Assembly (NCBI GenBank): GCA_025354075.1
Contig: JANXNO010000408.1
Span: forward strand, 1 to 12,125
Direction: 5' to 3'
Source: Burkholderiales bacterium
Lineage (GTDB): Bacteria > Pseudomonadota > Gammaproteobacteria > Burkholderiales > Casimicrobiaceae
Length of the DNA: 12,125 nucleotides
The stretch's first letter is position 1. Every line of letters starts with the position of its first letter. Shown here piece after piece: positions 1 through 6,607 of this stretch. Under the pieces are notes generated by a model. That model was not told the origin of the DNA, searched no databases, and saw nothing but the letters and a program-made list of their open reading frames with translations. The translations under genes were made by a program, and so were the position numbers.

Positions 1-146
1 AGCTTGTACTGCGGCGTCGGCTTCGCAAAGTCGGCATCGAACCCCGCATCGACGAACGTGTTGTAGCGCGTCACCGTCTCTTGCAAGTGGTGTGCGGGCA
101 TCGGGGTTCGTTGATGGGGCATAGCGATCGCAGCGGCGAGATCCTC
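1..146 (-). other. Flavoprotein-like C-terminal segment fused in frame to the dehydrogenase
   Basis: Up to EDLAAA (residues 622-627, bases 129-146) the protein follows the usual dehydrogenase tail, in which a segment such as NSYL..LTATDS is then expected. Instead it reads TPMPAHHLQETVTRYN and then DADFAKPTPQYK up to the edge. That pattern (TPMP, a short helix, TV.RYN.FVD.G.D.DF.KP.P.YK) is what I know from fumarate reductase/3-ketosteroid dehydrogenase-type FAD proteins near their C-terminus. The flavoprotein family often has a similar LAA.I segment just before it, so the change-over may lie within GAGGATCTCGCCGCTGCG. The assignment rests on remembered family patterns, not on a search. Confidence 0.5.
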
Positions 147-2009
147 GGGCGCGGGTGCGGTGAAGCTAATGTTGTTGCCGGTTGTCGGTGCCAGCAGCGG
201 ATGGGTGTGCGCGTCGTGATGCAACAGCACCTGCCACGACAGCGAGGATGCGGGCAGCGTGCCGTCTTCGGCATCAGTTGCCGTGGCCGAAAGCGTGATG
301 CTGTCACCCACGCTGAACAGGTAGCCCGCAGCGGGTGCCGTGATCGTGACGATCGGTGCCGCATTACCAGCATGAACGATGGCCGCGACCGGCGACGAAA
401 ACGCGAAGTTGCTGTCGCGTGCTCTAACCGACGCGGTAAATACACCCGCCGTGAGGTAAGTTTTGTTGGTCGTCGCACTGCTGGACGTGGTGGTGGTGCC
501 GTCGCCAAAATCCCAGAAGTAGGTCAGCGTGTCGCCATTGCCGTCACTGGCCACCGCGGTAAACGTCACGGCCAGAGGCAATGCGCCCGCTGCAGGATTG
601 GCGGTAAACGACGATACCGAGGGCGCAGCATTACCGGCGGAGGTGTAACTGATCTTGCGGATTTGACCGCCCGCCGCGTAGGTCGTGTAGTAAAGCGCCT
701 GGCCGCCGCCGTCCGGCCCGAAAGTCAACGAGGTGGCGCTGCTGCCACCCAGGCTGCTGGCGAAGCCGGTAGTTGCAGGCAGTGCGGCAGTCGGCGTGCC
801 GTTAGTCGGGATTCGAAAGATGGCACCGCACACGTAGTCGGCCAGCAAATACGTGTCGTTGTATGCGGCAGGCCACACCCCGTTGGGGACGAACGCACCG
901 CCGGTAATGGAGGCGCAGCCGGTCACGGTAGTACCCACCACGGCGGTGGGCAGTACCTGGCTATGCGTGTATTCGTAAACCGGATCGACCATGTTGGTGG
1001 GCGTTGGCGAGCACGCACCACTGCTGCTGTTGACGTGCCGTCCCTCACGGCAGTTCCAGCCGTAATCGGCACCGGCGACGCCCTCATCGACTTCTTCGTA
1101 AACGCCCTGCCCGACATCGTTGATGTAGAAGCGGGTGGCTGCAGCGTTGGGGTCCATCGCGAACCGAAACGGGTTGCGCAGCCCCCACGCGAAGGTCTCC
1201 TCGCAATGCTGGCCGACGGTCGTCGCACCCGTCACATTGCAGCGTCTCGCGCCGCCCGCAGCAAACGGATTGCCTGCGGGAATTCCGCCGTTACGATTGA
1301 TCCGCAGGATCTTGCCGGTCAGCACGTGCTTGTCGCGCGACGCGTCATTGCCACCCGCAGATCCCGGACTGGCACCGGAATAGTCGGTACCGCCGTCGCC
1401 GACGCTGATGTAGAGCAAGCCGTCCTTGCCGAAATGCACGTCGCCCGCGTTGTGATTGGTGCCACGCGCGGGCATCCGATCGACCAGAACCAGTTCCGAG
1501 GCGGGAGTCACCACGTCCGCGTTAGCGACTGTGCCGAGCACGAATCGCGAGACGCGGTTCGCCTTGCGGTTGAACGCTGAATAGGTGCCGTCCGGTGTGC
1601 CATCAGCGGCATTGGCCGAGGTGTAATTGGGCGACGAACAATCGGAGCCATTGCGCGCCGTGTAATACAGGTAGATGTAGTGGTTGGTCGCAAACTCGGG
1701 GTCAACGGCGACACCCAGCAAGCCCTGTTCACCGCCGTTACAAATCTGTGGATTGCCGTTGGCCGTGGCCGACGCGTTGAAGCTGAGCGCGGGGGTGGCA
1801 ACGAGCCCGGTGCTTTTGAAAATGCGCAAGGCACCGGATTGAGTGGTGATTAGCATGCGCCCGTCGGGGATGAACGCGATGGCGGTCGGTGCGCTAACCG
1901 TCGTCACCAGGCCGTCCGAGAAGCCCGCAGGCAACACTTGTGCGGCTAGCGGCGAGGCGAGTGCCAACGCGGTCAACAAAGCGACAGAATATTCGTTTAA
2001 TTTCTTCAT
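1..2009 (-). CDS. Secreted PQQ-dependent sugar dehydrogenase-like protein with PKD domain (3' end beyond window)
   Basis: I read 669 codons without a stop from the ATG at 2009 to the left edge. The start is forced, because an in-frame TAA lies four codons upstream (2019-2021). Residues 1-23 form a Sec signal peptide ending ASPLAAQ, so the protein is exported. Residues ~27-455 match the glucose/sorbosone dehydrogenase beta-propeller: the family motif NHNAGDVHFGKDG carries the likely catalytic His186, and ISVGDGG follows at 201-207. Enzymes of this family oxidise sugars with PQQ; the substrate here is unknown. Residues ~463-545 are a PKD domain (WDFGDG at 499-504), and ~547-622 an Ig-like domain with HHDAHTHPLL (597-606), common in secreted homologues. 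No good Shine-Dalgarno sequence is visible. The last ~45 residues look foreign (separate entry). Family call is firm; cofactor and substrate are inferred. Confidence 0.85.
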   Translation of the reverse strand, partial: MKKLNEYSVALLTALALASPLAAQVLPAGFSDGLVTTVSAPTAIAFIPDGRMLITTQSGALRIFKSTGLVATPALSFNASATANGNPQICNGGEQGLLGVAVDPEFATNHYIYLYYTARNGSDCSSPNYTSANAADGTPDGTYSAFNRKANRVSRFVLGTVANADVVTPASELVLVDRMPARGTNHNAGDVHFGKDGLLYISVGDGGTDYSGASPGSAGGNDASRDKHVLTGKILRINRNGGIPAGNPFAAGGARRCNVTGATTVGQHCEETFAWGLRNPFRFAMDPNAAATRFYINDVGQGVYEEVDEGVAGADYGWNCREGRHVNSSSGACSPTPTNMVDPVYEYTHSQVLPTAVVGTTVTGCASITGGAFVPNGVWPAAYNDTYLLADYVCGAIFRIPTNGTPTAALPATTGFASSLGGSSATSLTFGPDGGGQALYYTTYAAGGQIRKISYTSAGNAAPSVSSFTANPAAGALPLAVTFTAVASDGNGDTLTYFWDFGDGTTTTSSSATTNKTYLTAGVFTASVRARDSNFAFSSPVAAIVHAGNAAPIVTITAPAAGYLFSVGDSITLSATATDAEDGTLPASSLSWQVLLHHDAHTHPLLAPTTGNNISFTAPAPEDLAAAIAMPHQRTPMPAHHLQETVTRYNTFVDAGFDADFAKPTPQYK

Positions 2010-2020
2010 GGGCGCACGTT

Positions 2021-2033
2021 ATGCCATTGGCAT
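2021..2033. promoter_or_regulatory. Palindrome just upstream of the dehydrogenase start
   Basis: ATGCCA and TGGCAT flank a single base, giving a 13-base near-perfect palindrome. It lies 11 bases before the dehydrogenase start codon, where a ribosome binding site would be expected and none is visible. It could be an operator or a small mRNA hairpin affecting translation. Only the symmetry is seen; the role is a guess. Confidence 0.3.
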
Positions 2034-2148
2034 TGCACTGGCAAGAAAAATCAGCAGTTTACGGTCGTTTCTTGATATAGCTTTCTGTATTTCTTTCCAT
2101 AACTTGTTGTTTTTCAGTTACTAATTTTCGATTATTCTATTAATCGAC

Positions 2149-2176
2149 TTTATAACGAATGGCAATCTAAGCCCAA
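2149..2176 (-). promoter_or_regulatory. Possible sigma70 promoter for the dehydrogenase gene
   Basis: On the minus strand TTGGGC (2176-2171) is followed after 16 bases by TATAAA (2154-2149). The -10 box matches the consensus at five of six positions and the -35 box at three. Transcription would begin near 2141, giving a leader of about 130 bases. The surroundings are AT-rich, so a chance match is possible. Confidence 0.3.
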
Positions 2177-2270
2177 TTTAAATATGCCTTTCATGAAAAA
2201 GCTGTTAAAAGGCACTGTAGCTAAAAACCCACTAAATGGACTGTCTCATCGTGAGCAACACCCACCCGAC

Positions 2271-2298
2271 TTGTGTCGTCGCGAAACATCGCTACATT
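2271..2298 (+). promoter_or_regulatory. Possible sigma70 promoter for the phoH leader
   Basis: TTGTGT (2271-2276) and TACATT (2293-2298) are spaced by 16 bases. The -10 box matches four of six consensus positions and the -35 box three. A transcript from here would start near 2305 and carry a ~200-base leader that includes the small ORF at 2318 and the C-rich repeats. Weak match. Confidence 0.25.
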
Positions 2299-2317
2299 TA
2301 GAGCAGGCCACGGCCTA

Positions 2318-2377
2318 ATGCAATGCGACGATCAAGAACCACTTCACCCTCCCCCTCCCCCTCCTGCTCCCTGCTAG
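2318..2377 (+). CDS. Possible poly-proline leader peptide upstream of phoH
   Basis: A complete 19-codon ORF reads MQCDDQEPLHPPPPPPAPC and ends in TAG at 2375. Six proline codons in a row (2348-2365) come from the CCCTCC tandem repeats, and a seventh follows after one alanine. Consecutive prolines slow ribosomes and need EF-P, and proline-containing leader peptides are known to control downstream genes (mgtL in Salmonella is the model). The ORF lies wholly in the untranslated leader, 126 bases before phoH. A weak Shine-Dalgarno-like GAGCAGG is at 2301-2307, 10 bases from the ATG. An ORF this short can arise by chance, and translation is not shown. No homologue is recognised. Confidence 0.3.
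   Translation: MQCDDQEPLHPPPPPPAPC
2347..2371. repeat. CCCTCC tandem repeat and minus-strand G-quadruplex motif
   Basis: Three exact CCCTCC units (2347-2364) are followed by TGCTCCC. On the opposite strand this gives four G runs of at least three: GGG, a 7-base loop, GGGGG, A, GGGGG, A, GGG. This fits the standard G-quadruplex pattern and lies on the template strand for phoH transcription. A change in repeat number would add or remove two proline codons from the mini-ORF at 2318 without shifting its frame. The sequence pattern is certain; folding in the cell is not shown. Confidence 0.65.
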
Positions 2378-2383
2378 AGGCCA

Positions 2384-2433
2384 GTGCTTGAGCGACCTTC
2401 AAGTGCCCGGCTCCTGCATTAGCGGCAGCTGCC
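2384..2433 (+). promoter_or_regulatory. Stem-forming elements in the phoH leader
   Basis: CTTGA (2387-2391) and TCAAG (2399-2403) can pair across a 7-base loop. Two wobble pairs and one G-C pair extend the stem to eight pairs in RNA (2384-2406). A perfect palindrome GGCAGCTGCC follows at 2424-2433. Both lie directly after the stop of the proline-rich mini-ORF, where an attenuator or ribosome-controlled structure would sit. No T tract directly follows either stem, so they are not classic terminators. Confidence 0.3.
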
Positions 2434-2503
2434 CGTTTCCGGCGACTGCTTCGGCCCATCGCTCCCCTTCCCTCTTTTTCCTCCTCTGTCCGCAAGGAAA
2501 CTC

Positions 2504-3943
2504 ATGACGCAACCCAAGTCACGTGTCGTGTCGATCAATTCGCGCGCCACCAAATCGCGCACACCCAGCAAACTTTTCGTGCTCGACACCAATGTCATGA
2601 TGCACGACCCGACCTCACTCTACCGATTCGAAGAGCACGACATCTTCCTGCCGATATGCACGCTGGAAGAGCTGGACAACAACAAAAAAGGCACGTTGGA
2701 AGTCAATCGAAACGCACGGCAAACGTCGCGTTTTCTCGATGACTTGATCGGCGCGTTCGAGAACGGCATCAAGGACGGCATTCCGTTGACCAAAGGCTCG
2801 CACGGGGCCGCCACCGGTCGTCTGTTCCTGCAAACCGAGCCGAACAGCGTGCAACTGCCTGCCTCATTTGCGCAAGGGAAAGCGGACAACGAAATCATCG
2901 CGGTGTGTCTGCATCTCAAAAAGAAGGAACCCAAGCGGCACATTACGCTGGTGTCAAAAGACATCAACATGCGGATTAAAGCGCGCGCGCTGGACGTTGA
3001 TGCCGAGGACTACTTCAACGACAAAGTGTTGGAGGATTCGGAGCTGCTGTACACCGGCATTCAGGAGCTGCCCGCTGACTTCTGGGAGAAGCACGGCAAG
3101 GGCGTCGAGAGCTGGCAGCAGGGCGGTGCCACGTTCTACAAGATTACCGGCCCGATGGTGCCGAAACTGCTGGTTAACGAACTGGTGTTCACCGAGGTCG
3201 ATACCCCGTTTTACGCGCGCGTCATTTCGATTGAAGGCAAGAGCGCCACACTGCAAACACTGCGCGACTACGGGCATCACAAGAATGCGGTGTGGGGCAT
3301 CACGGCACGCAACCGTGAGCAGAATTTCGCGCTCAATCTGTTGATGAATCCGGATATTGATTTCGTGACCTTGCTAGGGCAGGCGGGCACCGGCAAGACC
3401 TTGCTGACGCTCGCGGCGGGGTTGCATCTCACACTCGATCAAAAAATTTACAACGAAATCATCATGACCCGCGTCACGGTACCGGTGGGTGAGGACATTG
3501 GTTTTTTGCCAGGTACCGAAGAAGAAAAAATGACGCCGTGGATGGGCGCGCTGGAAGACAATCTTGAGGTGCTGATGGGCGCTGACAATGATGCTGGCGA
3601 ATGGGGCCGCGCTGCCAGCAACGACCTGATCCGCTCGCGCGTCAAAGTGAAGAGTTTGAACTTCATGCGCGGCCGCACCTTTCTGAACAAGCTGCTGATC
3701 ATTGACGAGGCACAAAACCTGACGCCAAAGCAGATGAAGACGCTCATCACCCGTGCCGGCCCTGGCACCAAGGTCGTCTGTCTCGGCAACATCGCGCAGA
3801 TCGACACACCGTACCTTTCTGAAGGATCGTCGGGCCTGACCTACGTGGTGGATCGCTTCAAGGGCTGGTCACACGGTGGGCACGTCACACTTCAACGCGG
3901 CGAACGATCACGATTAGCGGATTACGCAGCAGAAATTCTTTGA
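2504..3943 (+). CDS. phoH: PIN domain-PhoH fusion protein (PhoH2/YlaK-like ATPase and ribonuclease)
   Basis: 479 residues. ATG 2504 has a good ribosome binding site, AAGGA at 2494-2498, five bases before it. The N-terminal half is a PIN nuclease domain (about 23-160): LDTNVMMHDP with Asp28, Glu55/56, ADNE with Asp128, and SKD with Asp153 supply the usual acidic metal-binding residues. The C-terminal half is a PhoH P-loop ATPase (about 265-479): Walker A GQAGTGKT (292-299), Walker B LLIIDEAQ (377-384), GNIAQIDTPYL (408-418) and the arginine-rich LQRGERSRLA near the end. Full-length for the PIN-PhoH class. Mycobacterial PhoH2 of this architecture unwinds and cuts RNA, so an RNA-processing role in the cytoplasm is likely but inferred. 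No antitoxin gene of the PhoAT kind is seen upstream; instead there is a long C-rich leader. Confidence 0.93.
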   Translation: MTQPKSRVVSINSRATKSRTPSKLFVLDTNVMMHDPTSLYRFEEHDIFLPICTLEELDNNKKGTLEVNRNARQTSRFLDDLIGAFENGIKDGIPLTKGSHGAATGRLFLQTEPNSVQLPASFAQGKADNEIIAVCLHLKKKEPKRHITLVSKDINMRIKARALDVDAEDYFNDKVLEDSELLYTGIQELPADFWEKHGKGVESWQQGGATFYKITGPMVPKLLVNELVFTEVDTPFYARVISIEGKSATLQTLRDYGHHKNAVWGITARNREQNFALNLLMNPDIDFVTLLGQAGTGKTLLTLAAGLHLTLDQKIYNEIIMTRVTVPVGEDIGFLPGTEEEKMTPWMGALEDNLEVLMGADNDAGEWGRAASNDLIRSRVKVKSLNFMRGRTFLNKLLIIDEAQNLTPKQMKTLITRAGPGTKVVCLGNIAQIDTPYLSEGSSGLTYVVDRFKGWSHGGHVTLQRGERSRLADYAAEIL

Positions 3944-4006
3944 ACGACTTTGAACCAAAGCCGGCTGCGCGCCCGGCGCACGTCATACACTGAGCCCGTT
4001 GTAACA

Positions 4007-4966
4007 ATGAGGTTTACTGTGTACAAAGCATTTTTCGCTGCGTCGTTCGCGGCCTCGCTACTGGCATCGGGCGCGGCTTTCGCGCAGTTCCCGGATCGCC
4101 AGATCAACTACATCATCCCGTTTGTGCCCGGTGGCGAGAGCGACATCGCGGCTCGCTTGCAGGGCAAGGTTGCCGCGAAGCTGACCGGAAAGGATTTTGT
4201 GGTGCAGAACAAAGCTGGTGCCGGCGGCGCGCTCGCCTGGGGCCAGTTGAACAGCATGCCGGGCGATGGCTACACCATCGTCGGCAGCAATTTGCCACAC
4301 CTGATTCTGCAGCCGCTTGAAGGCCAGGTGCAATACAAAACCGACGACATCACCAGCGTGTTTTTCTTCCACTACACGCCGGACGCGTTGGTCGTAGCGG
4401 CCGATTCGCCGTACAAAACATTTGCTGATCTGGTGGCTGCGGCCAAGGCCGATCCTGGCAAGATCACGATTGCAGGCAGCGGTACCAATTCGGCCAATCA
4501 CATGGCGTTTCAGCGCATGGAGGTGCAGGGCAAACTGAAGATGACCTACATCCCGTTCAAAGGCACCGGTGACCTGTCAACAGCGGTACTCGGCAAGCAT
4601 GTGGACGCCGCCATGACCTACCCGACCTATGCCATTTCGAACAAAGAAAAGACGCGCATGCTGGCTGTTGCCACGCCAGCACGTATGCCGCAGTTTCCGA
4701 ATACGCCCACGTTCAAGGAACTGGGCTACGACTGGGTCGACGGCGCCTATCGCGGCGTCGCGGTGCCAAAATCAACGCCTGAAGCCGTTCGCAAACAAAT
4801 CTCCGACCTGTTCCTGAAAATCAACAGCGATCCGGAGCACCGCAAACAGATGACAGACGCGGGATACGAGCAGGTGGACGTAACCTATGAGCAGATGCCA
4901 GAGTTCATGAAAAAACGCACCGCTGAGACGATGCCGCTGGCCAGACAGATGGGGCTGGTGAAGTAA
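4007..4966 (+). CDS. Periplasmic solute-binding protein of the Bug/tripartite tricarboxylate transporter (TctC) family
   Basis: 319 residues from ATG 4007, the normal size for the family. The signal peptide runs MRFTVYKAFF to GAAFAQ, with cleavage before FPDR. Family landmarks are FPDRQINYIIPFVPGG at the mature N-terminus, VVQNKAGAGG, the ligand-binding loop IAGSGTNSANH, YIPFKGTGDLSTAVLG and GYEQVD. These proteins bind carboxylates or related small molecules in the periplasm and pass them to TctA/TctB membrane subunits; the ligand cannot be told from sequence. No TctA or TctB gene is in the window, so it is an orphan, as is common in Burkholderiales. The start is uncertain: GTG at 4019 has a GAGG (4009-4012) six bases upstream and would remove four residues. 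A TTG at 3950 is also in frame but would add residues ahead of the signal peptide. The gene follows phoH by 63 bases and could be co-transcribed. Confidence 0.9.
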   Translation: MRFTVYKAFFAASFAASLLASGAAFAQFPDRQINYIIPFVPGGESDIAARLQGKVAAKLTGKDFVVQNKAGAGGALAWGQLNSMPGDGYTIVGSNLPHLILQPLEGQVQYKTDDITSVFFFHYTPDALVVAADSPYKTFADLVAAAKADPGKITIAGSGTNSANHMAFQRMEVQGKLKMTYIPFKGTGDLSTAVLGKHVDAAMTYPTYAISNKEKTRMLAVATPARMPQFPNTPTFKELGYDWVDGAYRGVAVPKSTPEAVRKQISDLFLKINSDPEHRKQMTDAGYEQVDVTYEQMPEFMKKRTAETMPLARQMGLVK

Positions 4967-5167
4967 GCAAAGGCGACTACCAGCCTGTGTTTTTTGCAGC
5001 CTGACGAGAGTTCTGCAGTTGACAGCTTTTTCTCTTCAGGCCTGTTTTAACGGGGGATGGCGTCCGTTTTCGCTGCAACTCAACGTATTGCGATTTGAGG
5101 CGGCAGCCGCACGAAAACGGCGCTTTCAGGAAATAGCCGTAACGACAGCAGGCCTCCAAGCATTGAT
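4967..5167. terminator. Convergent intergenic gap with a weak terminator-like element and an inverted repeat
   Basis: The binding-protein gene and the first ParA gene end towards each other here. After the plus-strand stop, AGGC (4971-4974) and GCCT (4983-4986) can form a 4-pair stem, with a six-T run at 4990-4995. That is a weak candidate terminator for the plus strand. CCGTTTTCG (5064-5072) and CGAAAACGG (5112-5120) are perfect inverted repeats 39 bases apart and could stop or shield transcripts from either side. An open frame of 60 codons on the minus strand begins with TTG and resembles nothing I know. Confidence 0.3.
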
Positions 5168-5863
5168 CTAAGCGACCTGAACCACGCCGTGCTCAGGTAC
5201 TGTTGTCACTGCGGCGGCAAAGTCTTTGCTACGTGTCATCTGCCCCTTGATCCAGTCCACCAGCGGTTGCCAGGCTTCGAGCTGCTGCTCGGTTCGGGTG
5301 CGTGGCAAATCGTAAATCGACATGCCGTCACGCGCGCATTGCGGATACAACACACTGTCTGGCACGAACATCACCACGGGCAATCCGCTACGCTGGAAAA
5401 AGCTGTTCAGCTCCTGGGCCATGCGCGTGCGGCTGTCGGTTCGGCTACCGACCAGACCAATGGCCACTTTGCCCGACTGCACGTTCGTATCCTGATGCAG
5501 TTTGATCAAAAATTTTGCCGTCGCCTCAATGTCAAACACTGACGGATTGACCGGCACCAACACAAAATTTGCGCGCGACAACAAATAGGTGCGGTCAGCG
5601 CGACGCAGTCGCGCGTGGGTGTCTATGATCATCCATTGTGGACCAAATTGGCGTAGCTCTTCCATATCCGTGTCCTCGTTCCAGGACATGATTTTTGGAA
5701 GCAATGCTGGCCGCCGTGCCAACCAGTTGGTAGCGGACTGCTGCTTGTCGAGATCCATGATCACGACCCGTTGACGGGTCGACGCCAACATCCCTGCGAG
5801 ATTGGTGCTCAGGGTGGACTTTCCCGCCCCGCCTTTGGGATTGGCAACAAGTATTGTGTACAT
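5168..5863 (-). CDS. ParA/MinD-family ATPase, ParF-like, second of a tandem pair
   Basis: 231 residues beginning directly with the ATPase fold and lacking an N-terminal DNA-binding domain, as in ParF. The deviant Walker A is KGGAGKST (10-17) with the signature Lys10. Walker A' is VVIMDLD with Asp37 and Asp39, followed by QQSATNWLARRP. Walker B is MIID with Asp81. PVNPSVFDIEATAKFL (104-119) is typical of the subfamily. After Asp81 the family normally reads TPAGL; here it is THARL, an unusual change beside the nucleotide site. Such ATPases form ATP-dependent dimers on DNA or other surfaces to position cargo; the cargo is unknown here. It lies 41 bases after its paralogue. The stretch before its ATG reads CTCCTCCG, opposite in sense to a ribosome binding site, so translation may depend on the upstream gene. 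Confidence 0.88.
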   Translation of the reverse strand: MYTILVANPKGGAGKSTLSTNLAGMLASTRQRVVIMDLDKQQSATNWLARRPALLPKIMSWNEDTDMEELRQFGPQWMIIDTHARLRRADRTYLLSRANFVLVPVNPSVFDIEATAKFLIKLHQDTNVQSGKVAIGLVGSRTDSRTRMAQELNSFFQRSGLPVVMFVPDSVLYPQCARDGMSIYDLPRTRTEQQLEAWQPLVDWIKGQMTRSKDFAAAVTTVPEHGVVQVA

Positions 5864-5904
5864 CGGAGGAGTTTACCGTTCTGCAGACACGTCTGTACTG
5901 ACGA

Positions 5905-6573
5905 TCAAGCCTTGCCAGATGTGTCGGCATGTTCGGCCTTGGCAGTAACCAGTGTTTGCAGCCAGTGCAGCACGGGCGGCCAATCGGCCCACGCCTCTTC
6001 AGCACGTGAACGCGGCTGGTCAAAGATCGACAACCCGTCGCGAGCGGCATGCACGTAGAGCTGGGAATCGCGAATGTGGCACAGCACATCCAGCGACAAC
6101 GGCGCGAGAAATTCATCGAGATCGGCCGCAGCAACGGTGCGGCCGTCTACTTTTGAGCCAATCACTGCCAGCGGTCGCCGCCCCTCTTTAATTGGCTTGA
6201 GGGCCGTCAACTCGTTAAGGAAATCAGCGGTTGCCTCAAAGTCAAACGCCGACGTGGCGACCGGCACCAGCACCGCGTCGGCCAGTTTCACAAAGGCTTG
6301 AAGCTGCGCGCCATGCACGCCCGCCGGCGCGTCAACGATGAGCCACTGCGGTGCGTAGTCGCGAATGATGTGCGGGTTGGTTTCAGGCAATGCACCGCGA
6401 ATTTCCGGGAACCCTCGCGGACGACGAGCCAGCCACCGCGCAGCGGAACGCTGTCGATCCATGTCAAGAATCACCACGCGTTGCCGTTTGCCTGCCAGAT
6501 AGCCCGCCAGATTGGTCGCGATAGTCGTTTTGCCCGCGCCACCCTTTGGATTCGCCACAAGAACCGTGAACAT
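5905..6573 (-). CDS. ParA/MinD-family ATPase, ParF-like, first of a tandem pair
   Basis: 222 residues. I chose ATG 6573 because it places the Walker A motif right at the N-terminus as in its neighbour, and GGGGAAAGG lies just upstream. A longer frame would run back through the promoter region. Motifs: Walker A KGGAGKTT (10-17), Walker A' VVILDMD followed by RQRSAARWLARRP, Walker B LIVDAPAG with Asp81, PVATSAFDFEATADFL (104-119) and ARDGLSIFDQPRSR (177-190). The last motif has a close counterpart in the downstream gene (ARDGMSIYDLPRTR), so the two are clear paralogues by duplication. No ParB, HTH protein or parS-like site is visible. The role could be positioning a protein cluster, a plasmid or a chromosome region; the sequence does not decide. 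Confidence 0.9.
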   Translation of the reverse strand: MFTVLVANPKGGAGKTTIATNLAGYLAGKRQRVVILDMDRQRSAARWLARRPRGFPEIRGALPETNPHIIRDYAPQWLIVDAPAGVHGAQLQAFVKLADAVLVPVATSAFDFEATADFLNELTALKPIKEGRRPLAVIGSKVDGRTVAAADLDEFLAPLSLDVLCHIRDSQLYVHAARDGLSIFDQPRSRAEEAWADWPPVLHWLQTLVTAKAEHADTSGKA

Positions 6574-6607
6574 CACGCCTTTCCCCTTTCGCCCCGACAT
6601 CAGCCCA

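Larger units (their letters stand above)
2010..2503. other. Gene-free region between the divergent dehydrogenase and phoH genes
   Basis: Bases ~2030-2230 are clearly AT-rich against GC-rich surroundings and contain A and T runs and a small inverted repeat (CGATTA 2129-2134 / TAATCG 2141-2146). From about 2240 the composition changes to GC-rich and strongly C/T-biased, with pyrimidine tracts at 2347-2371 and 2464-2489. The region must hold promoters for both flanking genes; separate entries give the best candidates. I see no RNA gene and no protein longer than a leader peptide in it. Confidence 0.7.

Noticed and set aside
71..508. 145-codon minus-strand frame over the dehydrogenase tail
   Set aside because: The true frame beside it is open throughout and carries the PKD and Ig-like domains. 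This one is Pro/Arg-rich and featureless.
81..1580. 499-codon open frame on the plus strand
   Set aside because: It lies in exact antisense codon register to the dehydrogenase gene. Its product is rich in Arg and Gly with no recognisable domain, as expected for the shadow of a GC-rich gene.
1843..2124. 93-codon plus-strand frame spanning the dehydrogenase start and the AT-rich gap
   Set aside because: It is mostly antisense to the signal peptide region, has no ribosome binding site of note and looks like no known protein.
2129..2146. Inverted repeat CGATTA/TAATCG as a terminator
   Set aside because: The stem is short and AT-rich with no following T run, and it lies upstream of both divergent genes, where no terminator is expected.
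2298..2495. 65-codon minus-strand frame with a GEGEGE stretch
   Set aside because: The low-complexity part is just the complement of the CCCTCC repeats, and no ribosome binding site or homology supports it.
3960..3977. GC-rich 5-pair stem between phoH and the binding-protein gene
   Set aside because: There is no T tract and the stem is short, so it cannot be called a terminator; chance pairing is likely in GC-rich DNA.
4977..5159. 60-codon minus-strand frame after the ParA gene
   Set aside because: It starts with TTG, has an unusual Cys/Lys/Arg composition and resembles no family; better read as non-coding.
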